Positions 6,875-15,820 of a DNA stretch of 36,166 nt are shown in pieces (within the stretch, counting starts at the first letter, position 1; each line of letters begins with the position of its first letter). The notes under the pieces were generated by a model that worked only from the letters and a program-made list of their open reading frames with translations, ran no database searches and was not told the DNA's origin. Source of the DNA: Microbispora amethystogenes (GTDB lineage Bacteria; Actinomycetota; Actinomycetes; Streptosporangiales; Streptosporangiaceae); the NCBI RefSeq assembly GCF_016863015.1, contig NZ_BOOB01000006.1:1-36166 (forward strand), given 5' to 3'. The translations under genes were made by a program, and so were the position numbers.

Positions 6875-8803
6875 CTATGCTCCTGTCCCGCCTGCCGCGC
6901 CTCTCGCGCCCGCGGCGTCCGCCCGAGGGTCGCCGCGCGCCTCGTACCTCTCGGCGTACATGCCGCGCGAGGTCCAGCGCCCGGCCGGGACGAACGCGCG
7001 GGTCACCACGTCGAGCCGGCGACCGGTGAGACCCGCCTTGCCGGTGTGGCCGACGACCCAGAGCGTACGCAGCCCCGCGAGGCGGGCGGCCAGCACTCGG
7101 GGGCCGACCTCGCGGCCCGCGAAGCTGCCGTCCCACTCCGGTGACCGCGCCAGCGCGATGTCACTCAGCCTGCCGAAGACCGACGGGTAGACCGTGACGT
7201 ACTTCCGGACCTTCGCGGGCACGAACATCACCCCGTCCCCAGGCCGCGCGGCGGAGGCGAGCAGCGCCAGGACCGGGCGCGGGTCGTCCTGCCTGCCGTC
7301 CGGCCCGCGCGTGGCGAGCTGCCCCGGCACCGAGAGCCCGATCCATGCGGCCAGCGCGGCGACGGCAACTCCGGTGGGCAGCGCGGCGAGACCCGCACCG
7401 GCCAGCAGTGCCGCCGCCGGAACGCAGCAGAGGACGTACCGGAAGACGTACACGGGATGCGCGGCCCAGGACGCCGCCAGCAGCACCGTCGCGGGGACGA
7501 GCAACCACGGCACGGTCACCCGCACCAGGGCCGCGTGCCCTCCGGCGCCCCCCGCGCCCCGCCACCCCGCCACGGCTCCGCGCGCCGCCGCGCCCATCCG
7601 GTCCGCGCCCAACCTGCCCACATCCGCCATCGCCGCGCCTGGATCGTCCACGCCCACCTCACCCGGGCCACCCCGCTCGCCCGCCCCCACCTTGGCCGGG
7701 CATACGGGGCTCGCGACGCGGGCGGCGCGGATGCCGTTGACCAGGCCGAGAGCAAGGCCGAGGAGGGCGAGACCCCAAGCCAGCGGGGCGACCCCGAGCG
7801 CCGTGAGCGCGGCGACGCCGAGCGGCCCCGGTGGAGCGAGCCCCGGCCAGCGCGGCGGGGTCGTCGCGCCGAGATCCCCGAACATCTGGACGGCGAGCCG
7901 CCCCACGTCGGCCGCCTCGGGTCGGCGGATCCAGCTCACCTGCGCGCCCTGACCAGAGCCGAGCCAGGCCAGCGGCGCCACGGCCACCGACGACGCCGCC
8001 GTGGCACAGGCCCATCGCGCGAGCGGCCCCCGCGACAGGACCACGACCACGCCGTGCGCCCCCGCGATCAGGAACGCGAAGAGGTTGAGGTAGGCGAGGG
8101 CGGTCAGCGCCACCGCGTATCCGGCCAGCGCCGCCGGGGTGGGCGACCGCAGCACGCGCAGGAGCAGCAGCGTCACGCCGACGGCCAGGGCCGTCGTCAT
8201 CGGGTACGACCGCGCCTCCTGGACGTACCGGGAGAAGATCGGCATGAGGGCCAGGAGCGTCCCGCCGTACAGGCCCGCCCGGGGAAGGCCGAGAGCGCGG
8301 CCGAGCGCGCCGGTCCCGGCGGCGGCCAGCGCCCCCGCGAGGACCGACGGCAGCCGCAGCGCCACCTCGGCCGTGCCGAAGACGCCGACGACCACGTGCA
8401 TCAGCGCGTAGTAGAGGCCGTGGACGGCGTCGACCGACGACAGCAGGTGGGCCGTCTGCGGGAGGGTGCGTACGGCCGCGCTCACGGTGGCGGCCTCGTC
8501 GCGCCACAGCGGCGGGCCGCCGAGGTCCCACAGCCCGGCGGCGAGCGCGAGCACGGCCGGAACGGCGGTGACGGCCGACGGCCGTCGCACCCGACCCGCC
8601 GCCGCACCGGCCCTCACGAGGAACGTCCATATCCGTCCCGCCCGCGCATCGGCCCTCGCACGAAACGCGTCCACCCCACCCGCCGGCACGCCGGCCCGCC
8701 CGAGGAACATCCGCGCCCGGCCCGTCCGCGCCCGTGCTGATCCCGGGGGTGTGGGGCTGGAGGCGTCGGGAGCGGCGGCGCGGCCGCCGGTGCGCTCGCT
8801 CAC
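6875..8803 (-). CDS. GT-C fold polyprenyl-phosphate-dependent glycosyltransferase (GT39/ArnT-like)
   Basis: A 642-aa polytopic membrane protein. The motif LWRDEAATVSAA (about 99-110) places an Asp-Glu pair in the first extracytoplasmic loop, as in PMT/ArnT-type enzymes that use lipid-linked sugars. Many hydrophobic segments follow, then a C-terminal soluble domain (VMFVPAKVRKYVTVYP, LWVVGHTG). GTG 8803 overlaps the stop of the upstream GT2-TagF gene as GTGA, so translation is probably coupled; no separate ribosome-binding site is seen. Residues about 26-72 hold three degenerate 14-residue repeats of the form x-F-L-x-R-A-G-x-x-A-G, mirrored in the DNA around 8611-8730. A Gly/Ala-rich insertion interrupts the middle of the protein. 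It probably decorates the polymer outside the membrane with mannose or another sugar. Confidence 0.78.
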   Translation of the reverse strand: MSERTGGRAAAPDASSPTPPGSARARTGRARMFLGRAGVPAGGVDAFRARADARAGRIWTFLVRAGAAAGRVRRPSAVTAVPAVLALAAGLWDLGGPPLWRDEAATVSAAVRTLPQTAHLLSSVDAVHGLYYALMHVVVGVFGTAEVALRLPSVLAGALAAAGTGALGRALGLPRAGLYGGTLLALMPIFSRYVQEARSYPMTTALAVGVTLLLLRVLRSPTPAALAGYAVALTALAYLNLFAFLIAGAHGVVVVLSRGPLARWACATAASSVAVAPLAWLGSGQGAQVSWIRRPEAADVGRLAVQMFGDLGATTPPRWPGLAPPGPLGVAALTALGVAPLAWGLALLGLALGLVNGIRAARVASPVCPAKVGAGERGGPGEVGVDDPGAAMADVGRLGADRMGAAARGAVAGWRGAGGAGGHAALVRVTVPWLLVPATVLLAASWAAHPVYVFRYVLCCVPAAALLAGAGLAALPTGVAVAALAAWIGLSVPGQLATRGPDGRQDDPRPVLALLASAARPGDGVMFVPAKVRKYVTVYPSVFGRLSDIALARSPEWDGSFAGREVGPRVLAARLAGLRTLWVVGHTGKAGLTGRRLDVVTRAFVPAGRWTSRGMYAERYEARGDPRADAAGARGAAGGTGA

Positions 8804-11775
8804 GGCAGCATGCGCGTGACCACGCGCGCCGAGGCGTGCCCGTCGTCCCAGGGGCAGAACCTTCGGGCGAACTCCTCGTAACGCGCCGAGAAGGGTCCGA
8901 GGTCGCCGTACCGCAGCACGTCGAGCAGGTCGTCACCGGTCCTGACGACCGGCCCGGGGGCCACGGCCTCGAAGTCGAGATAGAAGCCGCGCACCTCGTC
9001 CCGGTAGCGCTCCAGATCGGGAGCGAAGAACACCATCGGCCTCCCGGTGCAGGCGAAGTCGAACATCGCCGACGAGTAGTCGGTGACCAGCACGTCCGCG
9101 GCCGCCAGCAGATCGGCCATATCCGGAAATTTCGAGACGTCGCGGATGCGGTGGCCGAGCCCCTCAGGGATCGCCAGATGCCGCGCCACCAGATAGTGGG
9201 CCCGTACGAGCAGCAGGTCGTCGTCGTCCAGCGCCCGGGCCGCCCGGGTGAGGTCCAGGGCGAGCCGGCCCGCGCCCTCCGGCTCGTCGTCCCGCCAGGT
9301 GGGCGCGTAGAGGACGACCCGCCGGTCGTCCGGCACGCCCAGCCGCCGCCGTACGGCCCGGGTGCGTGCGAGGTCGAACAGCACATCGTTGCGGGGATAG
9401 CCCGACTCCAGGACCTCGCCCGCGTAGCCGAACGCGCGGCGCAGCGCGGTGGTCGCGAACGGGCTCGGCGACAGCAGGAGGTCCCAGGTCGCCACCTGCC
9501 GGGTCAGCTCCGCCCGCGGCGCCTGCCGCGCGTACGGCATGCCCTCCAGGTCGAGCCCCAGGCGCTTGAGCGGCGTGCCGTGCCACGTCTGCACGACGGT
9601 CTGGCCGCGCGGCTTGTGATACCAGCCCGGCTGCGTGCGCCGGTTGGCCACGACGAAGCGGCTGGTGCTCAGCGCCTCCTCGTGCTCGCGTGAGCCGTGC
9701 AGGACCAGGCGCACGCCCGGGGGCACCGTGAACTGCCCGTCCCGGGTGACCCAGACGATCTCGACATCGGGGTGACGGTGCGCCAGTTCCTCCGAGACGG
9801 CCCGGGGGTTGCACGAATACTGGCCGCCGCCGTAGCTGTCGAAGACGGCCGCGTTCCGCAACGCCGTCCGTCGCCCGGTGCGGCCGCTCGTGCGGGACCG
9901 TGCCGCGGCCAGGCGACTGCGCGTGGCGTACGGCCCCCGTTCGTGCGGGCCGAGAGCCGGCCGCACCGCGAGGCTGAGCGCGCCGTCGCGGGCCGTACGG
10001 AAGGAGACCTCGTGCAGCCCGGCGACATGCGGCCGGGGCAGGTCGGCGATCAGGGCCGGGCTGAGCCGGACGCGCTCGTCCCCGGCGAGCACACGCCAGG
10101 TGCCGGCGGCGAGCGGCAGCCCGTCGGCCGTCCTGCCGATCACGGCCGTCCATCCGTCCTCGTCCTGACGGATCGGCCAGAAGTGGCGCTCGGCGCCGCG
10201 CTCCAGGGCGATCCGGTCGCCGGAGAACCGGCCCGGCCCCTCCAGGACCAGCTCCCCCGCGTCCGTCCAGCGCACAGCGCCGACGTGCCCGACGTCGGGG
10301 TTGGTGAGCGAGCCGTCACCGGCGCCGACCGTGAGTGTGAGGCCTCGCTCGTGCGTGAGGGAGACGCGCACGCCCGCGATGTCGACGACGCGCTCGCCCG
10401 GCGCCCCGGTCGCCCGGCCCACTCGGGTCACTCCCCGCGCCCGGACCCGCGCGTGCAGCGCCCACCGGCCGGGAGGCAGGGTGTTGAGGGCGATCACGGC
10501 CTCGAAGCCGGAGTCGTCGTGGCACACGACCGACTGCCGGGAGTCGGCGGTCACGTCGGGCCTGCGGGTCCGCCGCACCGGCAGGGCGATCCGCTCCTCC
10601 TCCCGCTGCAGCCACACCTCGATCCGGCCGCGTCCGCTGTCCAGGTGGGCGATGTACGCGTGGCCGGTCAGCAGGAGCCCGCCGCCTGACGGCCGTACGT
10701 CGTCGGCGCGGGCGACCAGCCGCAGGTCGCGGGTCGCGTCGAACAGCGAACGCGGGAGCCGGGGGTCGCGGCGGAAGGGATAGTCGAGGTACCAGTGGCG
10801 GCGGACCAGCCCGCGCCGGAGCACTCCCCTGTGCCTGATCTCCGACTCGGCGAACATCCGCAGCTCCGCCAGTTCCCCGGTCATGCCGTGCGCGGCGAAG
10901 TGGATCCGGAGCCTCGCGAGGACCGGCAGCCGTTCGACCGCGCCGGGGTCCAGGCGGCCCAGGGCCTCGGCGAGCCCGTCCGGGACCCGGTCGCGTACGG
11001 CGTCCAGCACCGCTTCGAGGTCGGGCCCCTCGGCCAGGCGCAGGTCGTATGCCGCGCGCAGTCGCGGCGCGTGCCGTCCGAGCAGGTCCGACACCTCCAG
11101 CATGGCCCGCAGGCGGCGCAGCGGATCGGCCGGCGGCCGGGACCCGCGCGTCAGGCAGACCACGTCGCCGAGCACGTCGGCCGAGGTGGACAGCACGTGC
11201 GCGGGGATCGTCACCGGGAAGTCCTCACTCAGCCCCGCGGGGAAGGCGAACCCGTGCTTGTTCCAGAACTCCCGGCGGAACACCGTGCCGCCCGCCCGTG
11301 GGTCGTCCAGCAGCTTCGGATGCCGGGTGATGTGCGTGCGCAACCGCGCCGCCGCCCCCGCTCTCGATCCCGCCTCCGGCGTACGTCCCGGTTCCGTGGT
11401 GGTCCCGCCGGAGGCGTACGGGCTCCAGCGGCGGATCCTGCCGCAGGCGAGGTCGGAGCCGGTGTGGTCGAGTGCGTCGACCAGCGCGCGGTATGCGTCG
11501 GCGGGGACGACCGAACCGGGGTCGGCGAAGGCGAGGTAGCGGCCGGTGGCGAAGGCCGCGCCCGCGTTTCGGGCCGCGCCAGGATCGTCACCGCCGTCGC
11601 CGAGCGCGAGCAGCGTGAACCCCGGGCCGGGCGGCCGCAGACCCTCCGGCCGTCCGGCGAGGATCACCTCGATGTCGTCGAGAGTCTGGGCGTGCAGGGA
11701 CTTGAGGCACTCCTCGGCGTGTTCCTCCCCGCCGTGCAGCGGGACGACCACCGAGAGCCTGGGAAGCTCCGTCAC
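8800..11775 (-). CDS. GT2-like plus CDP-glycerol glycerophosphotransferase (TagF-like) fusion, C-terminal domain intact
   Basis: A 991-aa protein. The N-terminal domain (about 1-230) has the GT2 outline (LPRLSVVVPLHGGEEHAEECL, GAARNAGAAFATGRYLAFAD). However, the usual nucleotide motif DDGSxD reads AGRPEG and the metal motif DSDD reads DPGS. The C-terminal domain (about 640-991) is a full CDP-glycerol:polyglycerophosphate glycerophosphotransferase: QTWHGTPLKRLG with His 732, SPSPFATTALRRAFGY, ESGYPRNDVLF, LYAPTWRD, LLVRAHY with His 860, and VTDYSSAMFDFACTGRPM (about 897-914). Such enzymes polymerise glycerol- or ribitol-phosphate teichoic acids. A linker of mostly beta-type sequence joins the domains. 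GTG 11775 is chosen by homology of MTELPRLSVVVP; no clear ribosome-binding site precedes it, so the start is uncertain. It follows the second fusion gene after 292 bp. Confidence 0.87.
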   Translation of the reverse strand: MTELPRLSVVVPLHGGEEHAEECLKSLHAQTLDDIEVILAGRPEGLRPPGPGFTLLALGDGGDDPGAARNAGAAFATGRYLAFADPGSVVPADAYRALVDALDHTGSDLACGRIRRWSPYASGGTTTEPGRTPEAGSRAGAAARLRTHITRHPKLLDDPRAGGTVFRREFWNKHGFAFPAGLSEDFPVTIPAHVLSTSADVLGDVVCLTRGSRPPADPLRRLRAMLEVSDLLGRHAPRLRAAYDLRLAEGPDLEAVLDAVRDRVPDGLAEALGRLDPGAVERLPVLARLRIHFAAHGMTGELAELRMFAESEIRHRGVLRRGLVRRHWYLDYPFRRDPRLPRSLFDATRDLRLVARADDVRPSGGGLLLTGHAYIAHLDSGRGRIEVWLQREEERIALPVRRTRRPDVTADSRQSVVCHDDSGFEAVIALNTLPPGRWALHARVRARGVTRVGRATGAPGERVVDIAGVRVSLTHERGLTLTVGAGDGSLTNPDVGHVGAVRWTDAGELVLEGPGRFSGDRIALERGAERHFWPIRQDEDGWTAVIGRTADGLPLAAGTWRVLAGDERVRLSPALIADLPRPHVAGLHEVSFRTARDGALSLAVRPALGPHERGPYATRSRLAAARSRTSGRTGRRTALRNAAVFDSYGGGQYSCNPRAVSEELAHRHPDVEIVWVTRDGQFTVPPGVRLVLHGSREHEEALSTSRFVVANRRTQPGWYHKPRGQTVVQTWHGTPLKRLGLDLEGMPYARQAPRAELTRQVATWDLLLSPSPFATTALRRAFGYAGEVLESGYPRNDVLFDLARTRAVRRRLGVPDDRRVVLYAPTWRDDEPEGAGRLALDLTRAARALDDDDLLLVRAHYLVARHLAIPEGLGHRIRDVSKFPDMADLLAAADVLVTDYSSAMFDFACTGRPMVFFAPDLERYRDEVRGFYLDFEAVAPGPVVRTGDDLLDVLRYGDLGPFSARYEEFARRFCPWDDGHASARVVTRMLP

Positions 11776-11856
11776 GCCGTCAGGATGCCGACGCGCGGCG
11801 GCACGCCACCCGGCCGATCCCCATTGCTTTGCGATCGCTTTACGCGCTCTTGACCC

Positions 11857-12036
11857 GTGAGCCGGCTGCTGGAGGTGCTCGGAACGCCGGGATCGCCGGT
11901 GCCGGCGGCCGAACTTGCGGAGGCCGCGGCGGCGCACCTGCCGGTGCTGGTGCGCGGCGTCTCGGGACCGTCGATGTCGGTGGAGGGCGTCCGGGCCAGG
12001 ATCGCCATCGGTGCGACGGACGTCTTCGACCCCTGA
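11857..12036 (+). CDS. Possible 59-aa small ORF antisense in the operon gap
   Basis: This 292-bp gap (11776-12067) between the two fusion genes holds a plus-strand ORF, GTG 11857 to TGA 12034-12036. Its third codon positions are almost all G or C, the pattern of real genes here. The product starts MSRLLEVLGTPG and ends ATDVFDP; I do not recognise a family. A TGA two codons upstream fixes the start at or after 11857, and no ribosome-binding site is seen. It could be a remnant or a chance frame. Nothing else was recognised in the gap. Confidence 0.25.
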   Translation: MSRLLEVLGTPGSPVPAAELAEAAAAHLPVLVRGVSGPSMSVEGVRARIAIGATDVFDP

Positions 12037-12067
12037 TCATCGAAGAGCGGCACGCGTATCGTGGTGG

Positions 12068-15000
12068 TCAGCCGAACAGGGCGTCCACCAGGCGGCGGGC
12101 GGCCTGTCCGTCGGCCATCGGGCGATACCTCGCCAGGAACGCGGCGTACGCGTCCCGGTGCTTGTCCGCCACCTCGTCCAGGTGCGTGAGTGCGTCGAGC
12201 ACCGCGTCCTCCGCCCCGGCGCCGCCGCGCAGCACCGGCCCCGGCGCCTCGGGCAGAAGCCACAGATCCCGCGGCCGCCCGGCATGCAGGAGCACCGGGC
12301 GTCCCGTCACGGCGAAGTCGAACACCGCCGCCACGTCCCCGGTGACCAGGACGTCGGCGGCGAGGTACAGCTCGTGCGGGTCCGGATGCCCGCTGACGTC
12401 CCGCAGGCGGACGGCATCCGGCCGGGCGGCCACCGGATGGCGGACCAGCAGGACATGGCCTTCTGGAAGCCCGGCCGCCAGGCGCCCGGCGTCGAGCGTG
12501 TCGTGCTCCCCCGCGGCGTACAGCAGGACGCGGGCGTGCTCCGGCAGGCCGAGGCGGCGCCGCACCTCCGCGGCGCGGTCGCGAGCGTCGGGGCCGGTCA
12601 GCAGGTCGTCGCACGGCAGGCCGGTCTCCGGCACCTCTCCCTCGAAGCCGGGCGTCCGCCGCAGCAGCGGCGTCCACCACGGGCCCGCGGACACGAGATG
12701 GGTCCACTGACCCGCCCCGCGGACGCCGGCCGCGTCCGTGGACGTGCGCCCGGGCTCAGTGGGCACAGGCTCAGTGGGCACAGGCTCGGTAGACCCAGGC
12801 TCGGTGAGCGCGGGCCCCTGCCAGGTGAGCACAGGCCCCTGCCAGGTCTGTACGACCACCTGGCCGGGCCTGCGCTCGAACCACGGCGGCAGCGGCGCGT
12901 CGGTGACGATGTAGCGGCACCGGGCGAGGGCCTCGTAGTGCTCCCGCCCCAGCGTGCGCACCGGTTCGATGTCGCCGGGCAGTGCGACCTGGCCGTCCCG
13001 CACGTTCCACAGCAGCGGCAGGTCGGTCCCCCGGCGGCGCAGTTCCTCGCACACCGCCCTCGGGCTGCCGCCGAAACGGGTGCCGCCTCCCCCGTCGAAC
13101 AGGACGGCGTCGCGGAGCGGCCGTCCCCGCATCTGCGGGTACGTCCGCGTGCGCAGCGTCCGCTGGGCCTTCTTTCCGCGCTCGTCGGCGGTCAGGTCGC
13201 CGCTCACCGTCAGCACGGCACGACCCGGGCCCGGCACGACGATCCCGAACGTACGGCGGGCCGTCTGGTGGATCGCCGGCACGTCGGTGTCGAACTCCAG
13301 CGGCAGGTCCACCGGCTCGGCCCGCTCGATTGCCCCCAGAGGCTCCAGAGGCACAGTCGGTTCGACGGGCACGATCGGTGTCAGCGGCGCGAACGGCACC
13401 ACCGGCTCCAACGGCCCCAGCGGTTCCGGCCGGACGGGTGGTTCCGGCCTTCCGGCGGCCCCGGCCGACGCCTGCGAACCCGACGCCTGTGAGCCCGGCG
13501 CCTGTGAGCCCGACGCGCGCGGGTCCAGCGCGCGGGGATCCGGAACCGGACGGGCGCGGACCGACAGCGCGTACCGTCCGCGGGGCAGCGGCAGCCGCCC
13601 GGCAGGCCCGGCGACCTCTTCGGGCGTGAGCCGCGCCCGGAACCGGGTGCCGGAGCCCTCGATCGGCAGCGACCACTCGCCGTACCCGGTGACGACGGGG
13701 TCGAGCGCGGTCACCACCAGCGCGGACACCTGGTGCTGCACCGCGAGACCACCCTCGATGAGCAGTTCACCGCCGGGAAGCCACTCGGCGAGGTCGGCGT
13801 ACGCCACCATGGGCTGGTCGCGCAGGATCAGGCCGCCGGTCCGGTCGCGGAACACGACGATTTCCCGGCCGGTCGGTCCGGCCAGGCCGTACCGGCCGAG
13901 CGGCACGTCGTCGGCGACGGTCACCGGCGTCGCCTCCCCGCCCGCGGCCCGCACCTCGACCTCCCAGCACGTGTACGGCACGGCGACCTCCGGCGGCACC
14001 GTGTGCCGGGACGCGGGCAGCAGGTCGCGCAGATCGACCACGGCCTCGAACGTGCGCCGGTCGATGTTCACGGGGTACGTACGGGGAATCCCGCCGGGAC
14101 GCCGGGTGACCTGGAGCACCGGGCATGGGCCGAGGTCGTTGACGACGTGGCCCACGAGCCGCAGGCGGCCGTCGCGCACCTCGCCGGTGACCACCCGCGC
14201 GGTCTCCCGTACGGAGCGCAGGACCAGGTCGCCCGTCTCGCCGAGCAGCGGCGCGACGTAGTGGTCGGGACCCACGCTCCGGTAGCCCGCCTCCGCCACC
14301 ACGGACGCGGCGGCGGTGCGCGGATCGGACAACCGCCCGCGCCGGACGACCCCCCGGTGGAGGACCCGAAGCTCGACGTGCCACCGCCCGAGCCTGCCCG
14401 GCCTGGCGAGCACCCCGGGGTCGATCGCGAGCCGGAAACCGCCCCAGTCCCGTTCCGCGCCCTTCGCCGTCACCCGGGCCCTGGTGACGGCGGCCGGGAC
14501 CCGGATCCGGCGTCCGGTCCGCTCGTGGACGAGCGCGGCGAAGACCTGCTGGTGGATGCGCCGGGTCGGGCGGAGGTACGGCGGAGCCGTCCGGCCCTCG
14601 ACCACGAGTACGCCGTCCTCCCACCGGATCGCGTCGATGCGGTGCCGGGGGACGAGTTCGTCCCTGGCCCTGGTGACGGCGGCCGGGATGTCGCGCACGG
14701 AGTCGCGCTCAGAGTCACGCTCGGGGTCGCGCGCGAGGGGGACGTTCAGGTGGTGGCCGCCCACCCTGCGGACGAGCCGCCGGTCGGGCTCCACCTCGCG
14801 GTCCCAGGCGAGGACGTCCAGCAGGGCGGCGAGGCGGCGTTCCCGCACCAAATGCCACTCCACCCGCCGCAGAGCGGGCAGGTCGTCGAGAACGCATGAC
14901 GCCACCTCGTCGAGATAGCGGCCGGCGAGGTCGAGGAAGCGGTCCTGGAATGCGGGGGACCCCTGGTCGAGCACGTCGAGGAAGTTTGTCAGGTCGGCGT

Positions 15001-15820
15001 CGAGAACGGCGTGGTCCCAGGCGTGGATGTGCGCGGTGAAGTTGTGCTCGCTCAGGAAACGGCGCACTTCGGTGACGGCGGCGAAGCGGCCCTCCAGATG
15101 CCCGGCCCGCGTCTTGTCCTGCGTGATCGAAGGGGCGATCGAAGCAACGGCCGAAGGGGTGACCGAGGGAGTCGCCGAGGGACCGCCGCCCTCGCGCCGC
15201 CGCCAGAGGTAGACCGGGGCGGGCAGCACGTCGGCCGACCGTGCCAGGAAGTGGGCGCGCAGCGCCACCGCGATGTCCTCGTACAGGACGCCCTCGGGGA
15301 AGGCGAAGCCGTGGGCGTCCCAGAACGAACGACGCCAGAGCTTGTTGGTGACCAGGCGGTCGCGCAGCAGCGCGTGCCTGCGGGTGATGTGGGTGGCGTC
15401 CGCCGCGTCGGCGAAGACGGGCCGGTGCATGGCCGACTGGCGGGCGCCCCGGCCGTCCAGCCGCAGCACGTTGCCGGTGGCGAGGTCGGACCCGGTCCGC
15501 TCCAGGGCGGCCAGGAGGTATTCGAGGGCGTGCGCGGGCAGCAGGTCGTCGCTGTCGAGGAACATGAGGTGGTCCCCGGTCGCGTGACGCACTCCCGTGT
15601 TTCGTGCCGCGCCGAGCCCTGCGTTGGCCTGGCGGATCAGCCGGAACCGCGCGTCCTTCTCGGCGAAGCCGGCGGCGATCTCGGCGCTGCCGTCGGGCGA
15701 TCCGTCGTCGACCATGACGACCTCGACGTCCTCCCAGGTCTGCGCGGCGACCGAGGCCAGACAGGCGGCGAGGTACGGTTCCACGTCGTAGATCGGGACG
15801 ATCACACTGATGCGGGGCAC
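12068..15820 (-). CDS. GT2 plus degenerate CDP-glycerol glycerophosphotransferase-like fusion
   Basis: A 1250-aa paralogue of the fusion protein downstream. The GT2 domain is intact: ISVIVPIYDVEPYL, VDDGSPDGS (D38, D39), ANAGLGAARNTG and MFLDSDD (D89, D91), so glycosyl transfer from a nucleotide sugar is expected. The C-terminal region still aligns with TagF enzymes (FDGGGGTRFGGSPRAVCEEL, RRPGQVVVQTW, LYLAADVLVTG, VFDFAVTGRPVLLHA). The key motif WHGTP is replaced by a doubled WQGPVLTWQGPALT (about residue 992), TDYSS reads TGDVA, and APTWRD reads AAGEHD. Glycerophosphate transfer is therefore doubtful. A Pro-rich linker and several 15-bp repeats lie between. GTG 15820 has AAAGGA 6 nt upstream and overlaps the previous gene by 19 bp. 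Confidence 0.87.
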   Translation of the reverse strand: MPRISVIVPIYDVEPYLAACLASVAAQTWEDVEVVMVDDGSPDGSAEIAAGFAEKDARFRLIRQANAGLGAARNTGVRHATGDHLMFLDSDDLLPAHALEYLLAALERTGSDLATGNVLRLDGRGARQSAMHRPVFADAADATHITRRHALLRDRLVTNKLWRRSFWDAHGFAFPEGVLYEDIAVALRAHFLARSADVLPAPVYLWRRREGGGPSATPSVTPSAVASIAPSITQDKTRAGHLEGRFAAVTEVRRFLSEHNFTAHIHAWDHAVLDADLTNFLDVLDQGSPAFQDRFLDLAGRYLDEVASCVLDDLPALRRVEWHLVRERRLAALLDVLAWDREVEPDRRLVRRVGGHHLNVPLARDPERDSERDSVRDIPAAVTRARDELVPRHRIDAIRWEDGVLVVEGRTAPPYLRPTRRIHQQVFAALVHERTGRRIRVPAAVTRARVTAKGAERDWGGFRLAIDPGVLARPGRLGRWHVELRVLHRGVVRRGRLSDPRTAAASVVAEAGYRSVGPDHYVAPLLGETGDLVLRSVRETARVVTGEVRDGRLRLVGHVVNDLGPCPVLQVTRRPGGIPRTYPVNIDRRTFEAVVDLRDLLPASRHTVPPEVAVPYTCWEVEVRAAGGEATPVTVADDVPLGRYGLAGPTGREIVVFRDRTGGLILRDQPMVAYADLAEWLPGGELLIEGGLAVQHQVSALVVTALDPVVTGYGEWSLPIEGSGTRFRARLTPEEVAGPAGRLPLPRGRYALSVRARPVPDPRALDPRASGSQAPGSQASGSQASAGAAGRPEPPVRPEPLGPLEPVVPFAPLTPIVPVEPTVPLEPLGAIERAEPVDLPLEFDTDVPAIHQTARRTFGIVVPGPGRAVLTVSGDLTADERGKKAQRTLRTRTYPQMRGRPLRDAVLFDGGGGTRFGGSPRAVCEELRRRGTDLPLLWNVRDGQVALPGDIEPVRTLGREHYEALARCRYIVTDAPLPPWFERRPGQVVVQTWQGPVLTWQGPALTEPGSTEPVPTEPVPTEPGRTSTDAAGVRGAGQWTHLVSAGPWWTPLLRRTPGFEGEVPETGLPCDDLLTGPDARDRAAEVRRRLGLPEHARVLLYAAGEHDTLDAGRLAAGLPEGHVLLVRHPVAARPDAVRLRDVSGHPDPHELYLAADVLVTGDVAAVFDFAVTGRPVLLHAGRPRDLWLLPEAPGPVLRGGAGAEDAVLDALTHLDEVADKHRDAYAAFLARYRPMADGQAARRLVDALFG
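12753..12847. repeat. 15-bp and 21-bp tandem repeats inside the TagF-like domain
   Basis: Four 15-bp units of the type GGCTCAGTGGGCACA occupy 12753-12812 and encode PTEPV/STEPG-like pentapeptides. They are followed by two copies of GGCCCCTGCCAGGT (12813-12826 and 12834-12847, period 21 bp), which encode the repeated TWQGP segment. All periods are multiples of three, so the frame is kept. Confidence 0.9.
13466..13525. repeat. Four 15-bp repeats encoding SQASG-type pentapeptides
   Basis: Units CGACGCCTGCGAACC (13466-13480), CGACGCCTGTGAGCC, CGGCGCCTGTGAGCC and a more divergent fourth copy to 13525. They encode Ser-Gln-Ala-rich pentads in the interdomain linker of the 1250-aa fusion, next to a Pro-rich region of repeating P-x-x-P-V-x-P type. 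Confidence 0.85.

Noticed and set aside
11776..11937. N-terminal extension of the 991-aa fusion protein to 11937
   Set aside because: The added residues are Arg-rich and unlike GT2 starts; the family start begins at GTG 11775.
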